The notes below the pieces were generated by a model. It saw nothing but the letters and a program-made list of their open reading frames with translations. It did no database searches and was not told where the DNA came from. Position numbers and translations under genes: made by a program. A DNA stretch of 64,000 bases from Streptomyces parvus (GTDB lineage: Bacteria > Actinomycetota > Actinomycetes > Streptomycetales > Streptomycetaceae): contig NZ_BMRY01000007.1 in assembly GCF_014648875.1 (NCBI RefSeq), positions 366,627-430,626 on the forward strand, given 5' to 3'. Position 1 is the first letter of the stretch; every line of letters begins with the position of its first letter. Shown here piece after piece: positions 25,560-35,352 of the stretch.

Positions 25560-26052
25560 CGGCCCGACAGGCGTCGTTGCTTGCGACTGCGAGCCCGTCT
25601 GCGAGGAGGGCCCGGCAGGGGCGCTCGAAACCCCGGCGGAGACGTGCTGGGCGATGCGCGGCGCATGGGAGCCTCCAGTCCGGCAGTGGTGTGTCCCGGC
25701 GCCCTCGGTTGAGACGTACGCCGGTGGGGGCCCTGCCCCGGCCCCTAGACTCGCCCGGATCACGCCGCAAGACATGTGGCCCGCGTCGTGTCATAGGTAT
25801 CGTCACTTCGACACCTGTCGTCCGGTCGGCTCGCGGCGTGTCGCCCGGAGCCCCGCTCGTCTCAGCGTCTGCGAGTCATGGCGGGCAGTGCGCGCGTGTC
25901 CGACTCGCTGTCCGTCTCCGCGCGCGCCTTCCAAGCACTGAGACGTCCGCTCTTCAGCCCGTCAACCGGTGTCGCGGGGCGTGGTACGACTGAAGAGGCG
26001 CCGACGGGAGTCGTGGGCGGACGGGAGCAGGCCGCGGATCTGCGGCAGGACG
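25560..26052. other. 493-bp gap before the pucR gene
   Basis: No convincing gene is seen: frames on both strands are Arg/Pro-rich shadows. The pucR promoter should be here. An alternative upstream start for the regulator at 25969 exists but adds only basic, non-conserved residues. Confidence 0.45.
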
Positions 26053-27264
26053 GTGAGTCGTGTGCTCGAAGAGCTGCAGCGTGTGGTGGAAGTGCTCGCG
26101 CACCGCCTTGGGCGAGCGGTGGCCGTGGACGACGTCGACTTCCGGCTGCTGGCCTACAGCGCCCACCTCGGCGAGGGCGACGAGATGCGCGCGCGGGTCA
26201 TCCTCACCCGTGAGGCTCCTCCCGAGGCGCTGGCGTGGCTGCGGCGTCAGCGCCTGGGGAGGGCGACCGGTCCGGTTCGGCTCCCGGCAGACGACGGCCT
26301 TGGACTCCTGGCGCGAGTGGTGGTGCCCGTCGTGTACCAGGGCGTGCGCTTCGGCTACCTGTGGCTGTTCGACGAGGAGGGTTCGCTGACGGACGAGCAG
26401 CTCGAACTGGCGTCGGCGGCGGCCGCCGACGCGGGTGCTGTCTGCTTTCGCGAGCGCGTTCTCTCGGACCTCCGCATGGCCCGCGAGGGCGAGCTGGTGC
26501 GCGACCTGCTCTCGGACGACGAACAGGTCAGGAGCATGGCCGCGGCAAGGCTGGTCGAGGGCGGCCTGTTCGCACCGCGCGGCGACGTCGCGGTCCTCGT
26601 CGCCCGCCCTTCTCCCGGCGACAGGGCCGCGGTCGACGAGGACGACCGGATAGCTCTCCAGGCCGCTCTGAACACGGCCGCCACGCGCCTCGGCGACCGA
26701 GGAAGCCTGCGCCTGGTCCGACCGGACCACGCGGTCCTCGTCATCCCGAGCGTGATGCTGCGCCGCACACCGGAACTGCCGGAATTGCTCAGGACGACGT
26801 CGCTGGAGCGGCTGGGCAGAACGGCGAAATGGCGCGACGTCCATGTGGCCACGGGCAGCCCGGCCCGCCGACTCGACGATGCAGCCACCTCCTACACGCA
26901 GGCACTGGACGCCCTGCGTGTGGCCGAGGTCATCCCCTCGTTCGCTCCGCTGGTCAGCCATGAGAATCTGGGCATCTACGCGCTGCTCGCAGGGCGGCCC
27001 TCCGCGCTCGGCGACCAAACGGTGCACCCGGCGGTGCGCCAGTTGCTCGCAGCCGACCCTGAACTCTTCACCACCGCCGAGCTGTACCTGGACAAGGCCG
27101 GCGACGCACGGGCGACCGCCACGGAGCTCGGACTGCACCGAGCGAGCGTGTACCACCGCGTGCGGCGCATCGAGGACGTCACCGGACTCGACCTCTCCGA
27201 CGGGCAACACCGCCTCATCCTCCACCTGGGCATCAAAGTCAGCCGACTGCTGGGCCTCGTCTGA
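26053..27264 (+). CDS. PucR family transcriptional regulator
   Basis: The roughly 403-aa protein has an N-terminal sensor-like region, a central GGDEF-like domain typical of CdaR/PucR proteins, and the C-terminal PucR helix-turn-helix (ATATELGLHRASVYHRVRRI, about residues 358-377). PucR proteins usually activate catabolic genes in response to a nitrogen compound, so it is the natural regulator of the surrounding hydrolases and oxidase. GTG 26053 follows CAGGA; GTG 26062 is also possible. Confidence 0.8.
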   Translation: MSRVLEELQRVVEVLAHRLGRAVAVDDVDFRLLAYSAHLGEGDEMRARVILTREAPPEALAWLRRQRLGRATGPVRLPADDGLGLLARVVVPVVYQGVRFGYLWLFDEEGSLTDEQLELASAAAADAGAVCFRERVLSDLRMAREGELVRDLLSDDEQVRSMAAARLVEGGLFAPRGDVAVLVARPSPGDRAAVDEDDRIALQAALNTAATRLGDRGSLRLVRPDHAVLVIPSVMLRRTPELPELLRTTSLERLGRTAKWRDVHVATGSPARRLDDAATSYTQALDALRVAEVIPSFAPLVSHENLGIYALLAGRPSALGDQTVHPAVRQLLAADPELFTTAELYLDKAGDARATATELGLHRASVYHRVRRIEDVTGLDLSDGQHRLILHLGIKVSRLLGLV

Positions 27265-27371
27265 GCTGAGACCTTCAGGACGCCACCGAAGCGACGAACG
27301 ACAAACAAGAGCCGAGGAATGCGCAACCACCGTCGAATGTGGCTGAGCGTCTCCCCACCTACGGTGAGAAC

Positions 27372-28763
27372 ATGATGACGTCGGAGGAGCTCACCCGTCG
27401 GCTTTCGAACCTGGCCGGCGAATTCAACGTGGCAGGCGCGTCAGCGGCTCTGTGGCACGACGGCAGGGTCATCAGAGCCGTGACCGGAACGGCCAATGCC
27501 CACACCGGGGCACCCGTGCTGCCCCACACGCTGTTCGCCGCCGGTTCCGTGACCAAGGTGTTCACCGCCTCCCTCGCGATGACCCTAGTGGAGGACGGCC
27601 TGCTGGAACTCGACGCGCCAGTGCGCGCCTATCTGCCCGAGTTCACAGCCGAACAGCCCGACCGGGCGGCAGCCATCACCGTGCGCATGCTGCTGAACCA
27701 CTCCTCGGGTCTTGCCGGCGACTACATGCCGGACCTGACCCCGGGCGACGACGTACTCGAACGGTTGATGCGCGAGCTCGCCACCCTGCCGGTCACCGGC
27801 GTCCCCGGCGAGCGCTGGTCGTACAGCAACATGGGCATGGGCACCCTGGGACGGCTGATCGAAGTGATCACCGGCGAGAGCTACGACACCGCCCTCCGCA
27901 CGCGCATCATCCGGCCCCTGGGCCTCAACGCAACCTCCGACGCCGAGGAACTCCTTCTGCGCTCGGTCGCCGTGGGCCACACGGTCAACCCCGCCAGCGG
28001 GAACCTGTCGCCGGTCTCGCGGCTGCGGGCATGGCCGGAGAACGGCCCCGCCGGATCACGCCTATGGCTCGACATCGATGCTCTGATCGACTTCGGACGC
28101 ATGCACCTCGACGGAACGACATCCCAAGGGCACCGGCTCCTGTCCCCCGAGGCACTTCACGAGATGCGCACGCCCCAGTTCGACAGCTTCTGGGGCTGCT
28201 TCCCCATGTACGCGAACTACGGCCTCGGCTGGGCCCTCGTCCAGGCGGGCGACGACCCCGTCCTCGTTCACGGCGGCGCCAACCTGGGTATGCATTCGGT
28301 CCTGTACGTGCTGCCGACGCAGAAGGCGGTCCTGGCGGTGCTCACGAACAGCACGACCGGATTCAACCTGTACTCCGCGCTGTGCGAACGACTGATGAAC
28401 GAGTGCTTCGACATCAGCAGCCCCGCTCCCACGTACCTGCCGGAGCCGGCCGTCGAGGTCGACGAAGAGCAATACACCGGGGTCTACAGGTCCCCCAACG
28501 GCGAGGTCACCGTCGACGTGCGCGACGGCCAACTCCATCTCCGGACGGTACCCTCCCCAAGCCTGACGACGTGGGACAGGCTGAACGGCCGTCCGACCGC
28601 CGAGGCTCAAGCCCTGCCCCTCATCTGCACCGACGCCGAGCGTCGCCGGTTCTCCATGGACCTCGGCAGCTCGGTAGGCTTCGCCGCCGTGCAGTTCTTC
28701 AACCCGGCCGCAGATGGGCGGCCGGCAATGATCCGAGTGGGGACCCTCTACGAGCGGACCTGA
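27372..28763 (+). CDS. beta-lactamase-fold serine hydrolase (class C-like)
   Basis: The 463-aa protein has AAGSVTKVFTA (SxxK), RWSYSNMGMG (YxN), and VHGGANLGMH at the third motif. It has a C-terminal beta-barrel extension like the enzyme at 22193. The two share layout and length and are probably distant paralogues. No signal peptide is visible. It lies 108 bases behind the PucR gene in the same direction. Adjacent ATGs at 27372 and 27375 are both usable. It is probably an esterase, amidase or D-aminopeptidase. Confidence 0.82.
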   Translation: MMTSEELTRRLSNLAGEFNVAGASAALWHDGRVIRAVTGTANAHTGAPVLPHTLFAAGSVTKVFTASLAMTLVEDGLLELDAPVRAYLPEFTAEQPDRAAAITVRMLLNHSSGLAGDYMPDLTPGDDVLERLMRELATLPVTGVPGERWSYSNMGMGTLGRLIEVITGESYDTALRTRIIRPLGLNATSDAEELLLRSVAVGHTVNPASGNLSPVSRLRAWPENGPAGSRLWLDIDALIDFGRMHLDGTTSQGHRLLSPEALHEMRTPQFDSFWGCFPMYANYGLGWALVQAGDDPVLVHGGANLGMHSVLYVLPTQKAVLAVLTNSTTGFNLYSALCERLMNECFDISSPAPTYLPEPAVEVDEEQYTGVYRSPNGEVTVDVRDGQLHLRTVPSPSLTTWDRLNGRPTAEAQALPLICTDAERRRFSMDLGSSVGFAAVQFFNPAADGRPAMIRVGTLYERT

Positions 28764-28974
28764 CCGCCGGCTCGACGGCAGCGAGGAACCCCGCCAGACG
28801 GCGCGTCAGAGACGGCGGTGTCCGACTCGCGCAGATCGGCACCTGCCACCGTGAGCGCTGGATGTGCCGCCGGAACACGCTTCTGAACATGCACCCACTA
28901 CGACCAGCCGTCCCGGGTGCACGTCGACGCCCTGGAAGAAGTCCGCTCCACCGCCGGAGCCGCCACACGCGCAC

Positions 28975-29014
28975 CTGATGTTTCCCGGAGCTCTCACGCG
29001 CTGGGAAACATCAG
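28975..29014. repeat. perfect 12-bp inverted repeat
   Basis: CTGATGTTTCCC at 28975-28986 pairs exactly with GGGAAACATCAG at 29003-29014, with a 16-base loop. It lies 210 bases after the serine hydrolase at the edge of the fragment region. It could be a terminator, an operator or a mobile-element scar. Confidence 0.6.
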
Positions 29015-29295
29015 CGTGTCGTCCAGTATCGAGTCCCATACCCGCGGCTGGAGGCTCCCCGCCTCTCCCTAACGGCAGCGAAACGGCCGGGTGGTTCTCA
29101 GGGCTGCCCCGCAACAGCAGCTCATAGCTACGGGAGCGGCGGTATGCGGTCCATCTTCTGCAACAGCTTCCGAGCGGGCGTCGCTTTCCTCTGGCCGTAC
29201 GGAGGAGGCGACGTCCTCGATGAAGGACCGGCCGGCGTACACAGCTGTCCTTGCTGCTGCCTCCCAGCCGGGTTGCTGCTGGTAGCTCGCGTCTC

Positions 29296-29373
29296 GCGGA
29301 CATCCGTATGCCTGGCATGGACGGCCTCGAAGCTGCCCGCCGCATCGCTGCCGACGAGGAGCCGCTGCGCACC
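29296..29373 (+). pseudogene. response-regulator receiver fragment
   Basis: One frame reads DIRMPGMDGLEAARRIAADE, the phospho-acceptor loop and next helix of a NarL/LuxR-type receiver domain. Nothing before or after belongs to such a gene, and it abuts an antiparallel SDR fragment, so it is a scrap left by rearrangement. Confidence 0.6.
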
Positions 29374-29710
29374 CGAGACCACGGTGACGACGCGCGAGGC
29401 GGAGGCAGCGCGGAGCGCCGGGGCAGCGCGCGCGTCAACTGGAAGTGGCCCAGATGGCTGGTCGCGAACTGCACCTCGTACCCACGCGCATCGCGTGCGA
29501 GTCGCATAGGGGCGTGGCGCCGGCGCAGTTGACCAGGATGCGGAACGGACCGTCCGTCTCCAGCCAGTGGTCGGTGAATGTGCTGACCGATGCCGGGCCG
29601 AGCAGGTCGAGGCGGTCGACCTCGACGCCGCCGAGCCCGGTTTCGGCCAGGGCGGCCGCGTCCCGGTCGGAAGCGCGTGATCCCACATCGCCGGTGACGA
29701 GGACCCGCGC
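29366..29710 (-). pseudogene. SDR oxidoreductase fragment with frameshift
   Basis: Reading the minus strand, one frame gives ARVLVTG, a degenerate Gly-rich loop, VDRLDLLGPASV and ILVNCAGATPL. The reading then moves to another frame, giving RDARGYEVQFATSHLGHFQLT near 29507. That order matches retinol-dehydrogenase-like SDRs. The N- and C-terminal parts are missing or mutated. Confidence 0.65.
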
Positions 29711-30287
29711 TACGACCCCCGCATCATGACGGATCCGCTCCTGCGGGGGCCTGGAGGTGCGACCGGCCTCCTGACGCGCGCCGTGAGCCGTCGCGGCCGT
29801 TCGCGCTCCAGTCCCGTCGCCGGTGCCCTGACATTTGCGAATCCCGGTGTACGGCGCGTGTCGAGTTGACCGGCGCAGAACATGTGCCGCTTTCCCCGGC
29901 GTCGGACCGCCCCAACCCGAGCGGCGCCTGCACAGTGCCCTCCCGGCCGAGGCCGCCCTGAACGCCTCCGGCAAGGCCGCCGACCGCCGTCGCGAGCGAC
30001 CCGCCGACGCAGTCCCCCGTTCTCGCGGATCTCTGGATCGAAGTCGCCCGTCCGGCCGCGCGGCCATCGTCATGGATGGCGAACGCATCCCGGCGAACCG
30101 TCCCCCTTGGGCCGTCGGATCGAGCCGCACACGGGTGAAGACGCAGGCCCGTGGTGCCTGGCCGGGTGCCCGGCGTTCCCTGCGGGGCTGAGGGTTCGCC
30201 CTTCGCGGGACAAACCCGCGCGCCGTTCCCGGGCCAGCTACACGTGGGTGCAGCAACCGAGTTGATGACGTAAGCGCGTCAGATCCG
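29711..30287. other. 577-bp stretch without a convincing gene
   Basis: Open frames on both strands are Arg/Pro-rich and overlap each other. With 28764-29365 it forms a 1.5-kb graveyard between the catabolic island and the glucan locus. No transposase was recognised. Confidence 0.45.
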
Positions 30288-30353
30288 TTGACAAAACTGT
30301 CACGCGATAGAAACCTGTGCCCTGCTATCTGCAAAAGCTGAATGCAATCACTC
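30288..30353 (+). promoter_or_regulatory. candidate promoter/operator of the first GH87 gene
   Basis: A TTGACA box at 30288-30293 is followed by AT-rich sequence. At 30344 lies GCAATCACTC, which matches 8 of 11 positions of the LacI-gene palindrome (GCAATCATTGC read on the other strand). The leader to the ATG at 30535 is about 200 bases. Confidence 0.4.
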
Positions 30354-30534
30354 AACAATTTGACGTTGAGGTGTGCGTTTCGCCATGTCCAGCCTGTATC
30401 CACCCAAAGCGACCCAGCGCCCAACCGCGCAACAACCCGTCGGCACCGCTCTCCAGGCAGGGACGCGTCCCTGCTCGGGGCCGACTACCGCGGCGAGCGC
30501 TGGTCCGCCCAGAAGCACGAAACAAGAGGGCCTC

Positions 30535-33500
30535 ATGACAGGAAGACAACAAGGCAGGCGATGGTTCGCCGGCTTGATGACCGGAGGGCTGCTGACGGTG
30601 GGGCTCCTGCCCCAGACCGCCCAGGCAGCGGCCGTCGAAGGGCAGAACCTGGCGCTGGGGAAGCCGGTGACGGCCAGCGGGGCACACGGTCAGTACGCGG
30701 CCACCAACGTCACCGACGGCAGCCAGGCCTCGTACTGGGAAGGGCCGGCCGGTTCCTTCCCGCAGTGGGTCCAGGTGGACCTGGGAAGCGCGGCCGAGCT
30801 GGACGGCATCGTGCTGAAGCTGCCCGCCGCGTGGGAGCCGCGCAACCAGACCGTCAGCGTCCAGGGCAGCACCGACGGCGAGAACTTCTCCTCCCTGGCC
30901 GCGGGTTCGCTCAAGTCCTTTTCCCCGGACTCAGGCAACGCAGTGACGCTCGGCGTCGAGGGCGAAGCGCGCTACCTGCGTGTGCAGGTGACCGGCAACA
31001 CCGGCTGGAACGCCGCCCAGCTCTCCGAGGTGGAGATCCACGGCGAGGCCGGCGACGTGGACCCGGGCGGTCCCGGCGAGCCACCGGCCGGCACCAACCT
31101 CGCTCTGCGCAAGCCGATCGAAGCCTCGTCGACCACGCAGAACTACGTCGCCGGCAACGCCAACGACGGCAGCACCTCCACCTACTGGGAGGCGAACGGC
31201 CCGAGCTCGACGCTGACCACGTCGCTCGGCGCAGACGCCGACATCACCGGTGTCATCGTCAAGCTGAATCCTGACGCCGCATGGAGCAACCGCAGCCAGA
31301 ACATCCAGGTGCTGGGACGCAAGGCGGGTGAATCCTCCTTCGCATCCCTGAAGGCCCGTGCCGACTACGCCTTCAGCCCTTCCGGCAACAAGAACACCGT
31401 GGTCATCCCGGTCTCCGGCCGCGTCGCGGACGTGCGGCTGCAGTTCTTCGGCAACACCGGCGCGGGCGGGGGACAGGTAGCCGAGTTCGAGGTCGTGGGC
31501 GCGGCAGCTCCGGCCCCCGACCTGCTGGTCACCGACCTGACCTGGCCCTCGGACGCCCCGTCCGAGAAGGACGACATCACCGTCGAGGCGACCGTCCGCA
31601 ACGCCGGCGCGGCCGCGGCGCCGGCCACGACCGTGGACGTCAGCCTCGAAGGCCAGGTCGCGGGCAGCGGAGCCGTCAGCGCTCTCGCCCCGGACGCGAC
31701 GGTGAAGGTTCCGGTCAAGGTCGGCAAGCGGGCCGCGGGCAGCTACACCGTGTCCGCCGTGGTCGACCCGAACGACACCGTCGCCGAACTCGACAACAGC
31801 AACAACAGCCGCAACGCCTCCGCGAAGCTGGTCGTCGAGCGGGCCCCGGGGCCGGACCTGACGGTCACCCAGATCGCCACCAGTCCCGCGAGCCCGGCGC
31901 CGGGTGCCAAGGTCAGCTTCACCGTGACCGTGCAGAACCGCGGGACCACCGCGGTACCGACCGGGTCGGTCACCCGCCTGACCGTCGGCGGCACCACTCT
32001 GAACGGCACCACCGGCGCCATCCCGGCCGGCGGCTCGGCCACGGTGGCCATCGACGGCGAATGGACCGCGACCAACGGGGGCGCCACGCTTTCCGCGACC
32101 GCCGACGCCACCTCCGTGGTGGACGAGACCAACGAGGACAACAACACCTTCGCCCGCTCCCTGGTCGTGGGGCGCGGCGCGGCCGTGCCGTACACCGAAC
32201 ACGAGGCGGAGGAAGCTCGCTACGAGGGCACGCTGTTGAAGTCGGACGCCAAGCGCACCTTCGGCCACACCAACTTCGCCACCGAGTCCTCCGGCCGGGA
32301 GTCCGTACGGTTGAATTCGACCGGTGAGTACGTGGAATTCACCTCCACCACGCCGTCGAACTCCATCGTCGTACGCAACTCGATCCCCGACGCGGCAAAC
32401 GGCGGCGGCCGGGAGGCGACCCTCAGCCTCTACGCGGATGGAGAGTTCGTCCGCAAGCTGAACCTCTCCTCCAAGCACAGCTGGCTCTACGGCTCGACCG
32501 ATGACCCGGAGGGCCTGACCAACCGTCCCGGCGGCGACGCCCGGCGGCTGTTCGACGAAGCGCACGCCCTGCTCACCGAGACCTACCCCGTCGGCACCAA
32601 GTTCCGCCTCCAGCGCGACGCCGACGACAACGCGTCTTTCTACATCGTCGACCTGATCAACCTGGAGCAGGTCGCCCCCGCGGCGGCCAAGCCGAACGAG
32701 TGCGTCTCCATCACCACCTACGGTGCCGTCCCCAACGACGGGCTCGACGACGCCGACGCCATCCAGCGTGCCGTCACGGCGAACCAGGAAGGCGACATCC
32801 CCTGCGTGTGGATACCGGCCGGCCAGTGGCGCCAGGAGAAGAAGATCCTCACCGACGACCCGCAGAACCGCGGTCAGTTCAACCAGGTGGGCATCCGCGA
32901 CGTCACCATCCGTGGTGCGGGCATGTGGCACGCCCAGCTCTACTCGCTCACCCCGCCCCACGAGGCCGGTGGTATCAACCACCCGCACGAGGGCAATTTC
33001 GGGTTCGACATCGACGACAACACCAAGATCTCCGACATCGCGATCTTCGGTTCCGGAACCATCCGGGGCGGCGACGGCAACCACGAGGGCGGTGTCGCGC
33101 TGAACGGCCGCTTCGGCAAGGACACCAAGATCACCAACGTGTGGATCGAGCACGCCAACGTCGGTGCCTGGGTCGGACGCGACTACTCGAACATCCCCGA
33201 GCTGTGGGGCCCCGGCGACGGGGTCGTGTTCGACGGAGTGCGGATACGCAACACCTACGCCGACGGAGTCAACTTCGCCAACGGCACCCGCAACTCGACC
33301 GTGACGAACTCCTCCTTCCGTAACACCGGTGACGACGCGCTGGCCGTCTGGGCCAGCAAGTACGTCAAGGACACCTCGGTCGACATCGGCCACGACAACC
33401 ACTTCCGCAACAACACGATCCAGCTCCCCTGGCGGGCGAACGGCATCGCGGTCTACGGCGGCTATGGCAACACCATCGAGAACAACCTGATCTCCGACAC

Positions 33501-33951
33501 CATGAACTACCCGGGGATCATGCTGGCCACGGACCATGACCCGCTGCCCTTCTCCGGCAAGACGCTCATCGCGAACAACGGCCTGTACCGCACCGGTGGC
33601 GCGTTCTGGAACGAGGACCAGGAGTTCGGTGCGATCACCCTGTTCGCGCAGGGACCGGACATTCCCGGTGTCACCATCCGCGACACCGACATCCACGACT
33701 CGACCTACGACGGTATCCAGTTCAAGACCGGTGGCGGCTCGATGCCCAATGTCGCGATCGAGAACGTGACCATCGACAAGTCGGTCAACGGTTCCGGAAT
33801 CCTGGCCATGGGCGGGGCGCGCGGCAGCGCGAACCTGACCGACGTGACCATCACCGACTCCGCCGAGGGCGACATCCTGGTCGAGCCCGGTTCCCAGTTC
33901 GTCATCAACGGGGGCGCCAACCCGGCCCAGCGGAAGGGGGCGCGCGACTGA
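30535..33951 (+). CDS. secreted multidomain GH87 alpha-1,3-glucanase (mycodextranase/mutanase type)
   Basis: The 1138-aa protein starts with a signal peptide (to about residue 33). Two discoidin/F5-8C-type domains follow (from about 36 and 187; NLALGKPVTASG, NLALRKPIEASS), then two CARDB domains (about 328-437 and 439-548), a CBM35/CBM6-like domain (about 551-715), and a right-handed beta-helix GH87 domain (about 721-1138). TYADGVNF gives D910, and NTGDDALAVW gives D933 and D934. This D-x22-DD spacing equals that of the three catalytic Asp residues known in Paenibacillus GH87 enzymes. ATG 30535 follows GAGGG. It cleaves alpha-1,3-glucan outside the cell; the front domains should bind the insoluble substrate. 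Confidence 0.88.
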   Translation: MTGRQQGRRWFAGLMTGGLLTVGLLPQTAQAAAVEGQNLALGKPVTASGAHGQYAATNVTDGSQASYWEGPAGSFPQWVQVDLGSAAELDGIVLKLPAAWEPRNQTVSVQGSTDGENFSSLAAGSLKSFSPDSGNAVTLGVEGEARYLRVQVTGNTGWNAAQLSEVEIHGEAGDVDPGGPGEPPAGTNLALRKPIEASSTTQNYVAGNANDGSTSTYWEANGPSSTLTTSLGADADITGVIVKLNPDAAWSNRSQNIQVLGRKAGESSFASLKARADYAFSPSGNKNTVVIPVSGRVADVRLQFFGNTGAGGGQVAEFEVVGAAAPAPDLLVTDLTWPSDAPSEKDDITVEATVRNAGAAAAPATTVDVSLEGQVAGSGAVSALAPDATVKVPVKVGKRAAGSYTVSAVVDPNDTVAELDNSNNSRNASAKLVVERAPGPDLTVTQIATSPASPAPGAKVSFTVTVQNRGTTAVPTGSVTRLTVGGTTLNGTTGAIPAGGSATVAIDGEWTATNGGATLSATADATSVVDETNEDNNTFARSLVVGRGAAVPYTEHEAEEARYEGTLLKSDAKRTFGHTNFATESSGRESVRLNSTGEYVEFTSTTPSNSIVVRNSIPDAANGGGREATLSLYADGEFVRKLNLSSKHSWLYGSTDDPEGLTNRPGGDARRLFDEAHALLTETYPVGTKFRLQRDADDNASFYIVDLINLEQVAPAAAKPNECVSITTYGAVPNDGLDDADAIQRAVTANQEGDIPCVWIPAGQWRQEKKILTDDPQNRGQFNQVGIRDVTIRGAGMWHAQLYSLTPPHEAGGINHPHEGNFGFDIDDNTKISDIAIFGSGTIRGGDGNHEGGVALNGRFGKDTKITNVWIEHANVGAWVGRDYSNIPELWGPGDGVVFDGVRIRNTYADGVNFANGTRNSTVTNSSFRNTGDDALAVWASKYVKDTSVDIGHDNHFRNNTIQLPWRANGIAVYGGYGNTIENNLISDTMNYPGIMLATDHDPLPFSGKTLIANNGLYRTGGAFWNEDQEFGAITLFAQGPDIPGVTIRDTDIHDSTYDGIQFKTGGGSMPNVAIENVTIDKSVNGSGILAMGGARGSANLTDVTITDSAEGDILVEPGSQFVINGGANPAQRKGARD

Positions 33952-33965
33952 CCGAGCAGTACCCC

Positions 33966-33996
33966 GGGGGGTGGCCGGCTTGCCCGGTCACCCCCC
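33966..33996 (+). terminator. terminator after the first GH87 gene
   Basis: Arms 33966-33978 (GGGGGGTGGCCGG) and 33984-33996 (CCGGTCACCCCCC) pair with one mismatch, with a five-base loop, 14 bases after the stop. Confidence 0.75.
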
Positions 33997-34091
33997 GCAG
34001 GGGCGCGCGCCGGAGTCCGGGGCGGTAGCGCGCCGATGCCGGACCCGCGCGCCCTGAAGCAGCGGGCGATCTCTGCGGCTGCCGATGGATG

Positions 34092-34114
34092 TTGCAAAGT
34101 CTTGCAATGATTGC
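34092..34114 (+). promoter_or_regulatory. operator of the LacI-family gene
   Basis: Two overlapping palindromes lie just before the ATG. TTGCAAAGTCTTGCAA at 34092-34107 has GCAA/TTGC arms, and GCAATGATTGC at 34104-34114 is a perfect odd palindrome. Position and symmetry fit autoregulation by the LacI protein. Confidence 0.55.
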
Positions 34115-34129
34115 GATAGAGTTGCGTGT

Positions 34130-35176
34130 ATGACGCGACGACTTGCTCAAGTAGCGAAGAAGGTTGGGGTCAGCGAGGCCACCGTGAGCCGGGTCCTCAA
34201 CGGCAAACCCGGAGTCTCCGAGACCACCCGGCAATCCGTGCTGACGGCGCTGGACGTGCTGGGTTACGAGCGCCCTACCCAGCTGAGGGGAGAGCGGGCC
34301 CGACTGGTGGGGCTCGTCCTGCCCGAGCTGCAGAATCCGATCTTTCCGGCGTTCGCCGAGGTGATCGGGGGCGCCCTGGCCCAACAGGGGCTCACGCCGG
34401 TGCTGTGCACCCAGACCAAGGGCGGAGTCTCCGAGGCGGACTACGTTGACCTGCTGCTGCAGCAACAGGTCTCGGGCGTGGTCTTCGCCGGAGGGTTCTT
34501 CGCCCAGGCGGAGGCGCCGCACGGCCACTACCGGCTCCTGGCCGAGCGCAAGATTCCCGTGGTGCTGGTGAACGCCGCGATTGCCGGTCTCGACTTCCCC
34601 TGCGTCGCCTGCGACGACGCGGTCGCGGTGGAGCAGGCGTGGCGGCACTTGGTGTCGCTGGGTCACGAACGGATCGGCCTGGTGCTGGGTCCGGCGGATC
34701 ACATCCCTTCGCGGCGGCGTCTCGAAGCCGCGCGGCGGGTCGCCGGCGGCATCCTGGCGGACGAGTTCGTGGAGCGGTCGATCTTCTCCCTGGAGGGCGG
34801 GCAGGCGGCGGCGTCGCGCCTGCTCGACCGCGGGGTGACCGGCATAGTGTGCGCCAGCGATCCCCTGGCCCTGGGGGCTGTGCGGGCGGTTCGCCGCCGT
34901 GGACTGAGGGTGCCTGGCGACGTCTCTGTGGTGGGGTACGACGACTCCGCGTTCATGACGTGCACCGAGCCCCCGCTGACCACCGTTCGTCAACCGATCG
35001 AGGCCATGGGGCGTGCCGCCGTGGACCTCCTGGCAGCTCAGATCCAGGGCAGTGCCGTGCCCCATGCCGAGCTGCTCTTCGAGCCCGAGCTCGTCGTTCG
35101 TGCCTCCACGACTCAAGCGGCCGACCTGCGGGCCGTCATGGCCGCCCCGAGGGGGGTCCCGGTCGCCGGAGCGTAG
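34130..35176 (+). CDS. LacI-family transcriptional regulator of the glucan locus
   Basis: The 348-aa protein has an N-terminal HTH and hinge (RLAQVAKKVGVSEATVSRVL, about residues 4-23, then NGKPGVSE). The periplasmic-binding-like sensor domain has VGLVLPELQNPIFP, CDDAVAV and VVGYDDSAFM. It resembles MalR/CebR-type repressors that release DNA on binding an oligosaccharide. It sits between the first GH87 gene and the transporter, all in one direction, so it is the expected local regulator; the inducer (nigero-oligosaccharide or similar) is inference. Confidence 0.88.
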   Translation: MTRRLAQVAKKVGVSEATVSRVLNGKPGVSETTRQSVLTALDVLGYERPTQLRGERARLVGLVLPELQNPIFPAFAEVIGGALAQQGLTPVLCTQTKGGVSEADYVDLLLQQQVSGVVFAGGFFAQAEAPHGHYRLLAERKIPVVLVNAAIAGLDFPCVACDDAVAVEQAWRHLVSLGHERIGLVLGPADHIPSRRRLEAARRVAGGILADEFVERSIFSLEGGQAAASRLLDRGVTGIVCASDPLALGAVRAVRRRGLRVPGDVSVVGYDDSAFMTCTEPPLTTVRQPIEAMGRAAVDLLAAQIQGSAVPHAELLFEPELVVRASTTQAADLRAVMAAPRGVPVAGA

Positions 35177-35290
35177 CGCGGAGGCTTCACCGAAGATGGG
35201 TGACTTGTCCGAGCTTCCCGCTGGGATGTCAATCAATTACGAAATTAGAAAGAGATATTGCGTTCATCTGTTCGCGGTGGTTGAGTGAGC

Positions 35291-35322
35291 GGCGCCCCAC
35301 AACGCATCGGCGGTGGGGCGCC
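35291..35322 (+). terminator. hairpin between the regulator and the binding-protein gene
   Basis: A perfect 10-bp stem GGCGCCCCAC / GTGGGGCGCC with a 12-base loop lies 30 bases before the binding-protein ATG. It may end the regulator transcript or sit in the leader of the transporter mRNA. An ATTGC half-site at 35257-35261 lies just upstream in an AT-rich, promoter-like patch (about 35230-35270). Confidence 0.5.
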
Positions 35323-35352
35323 TTCCTCGTTCATGCCCGAAGGGGTCCACCC

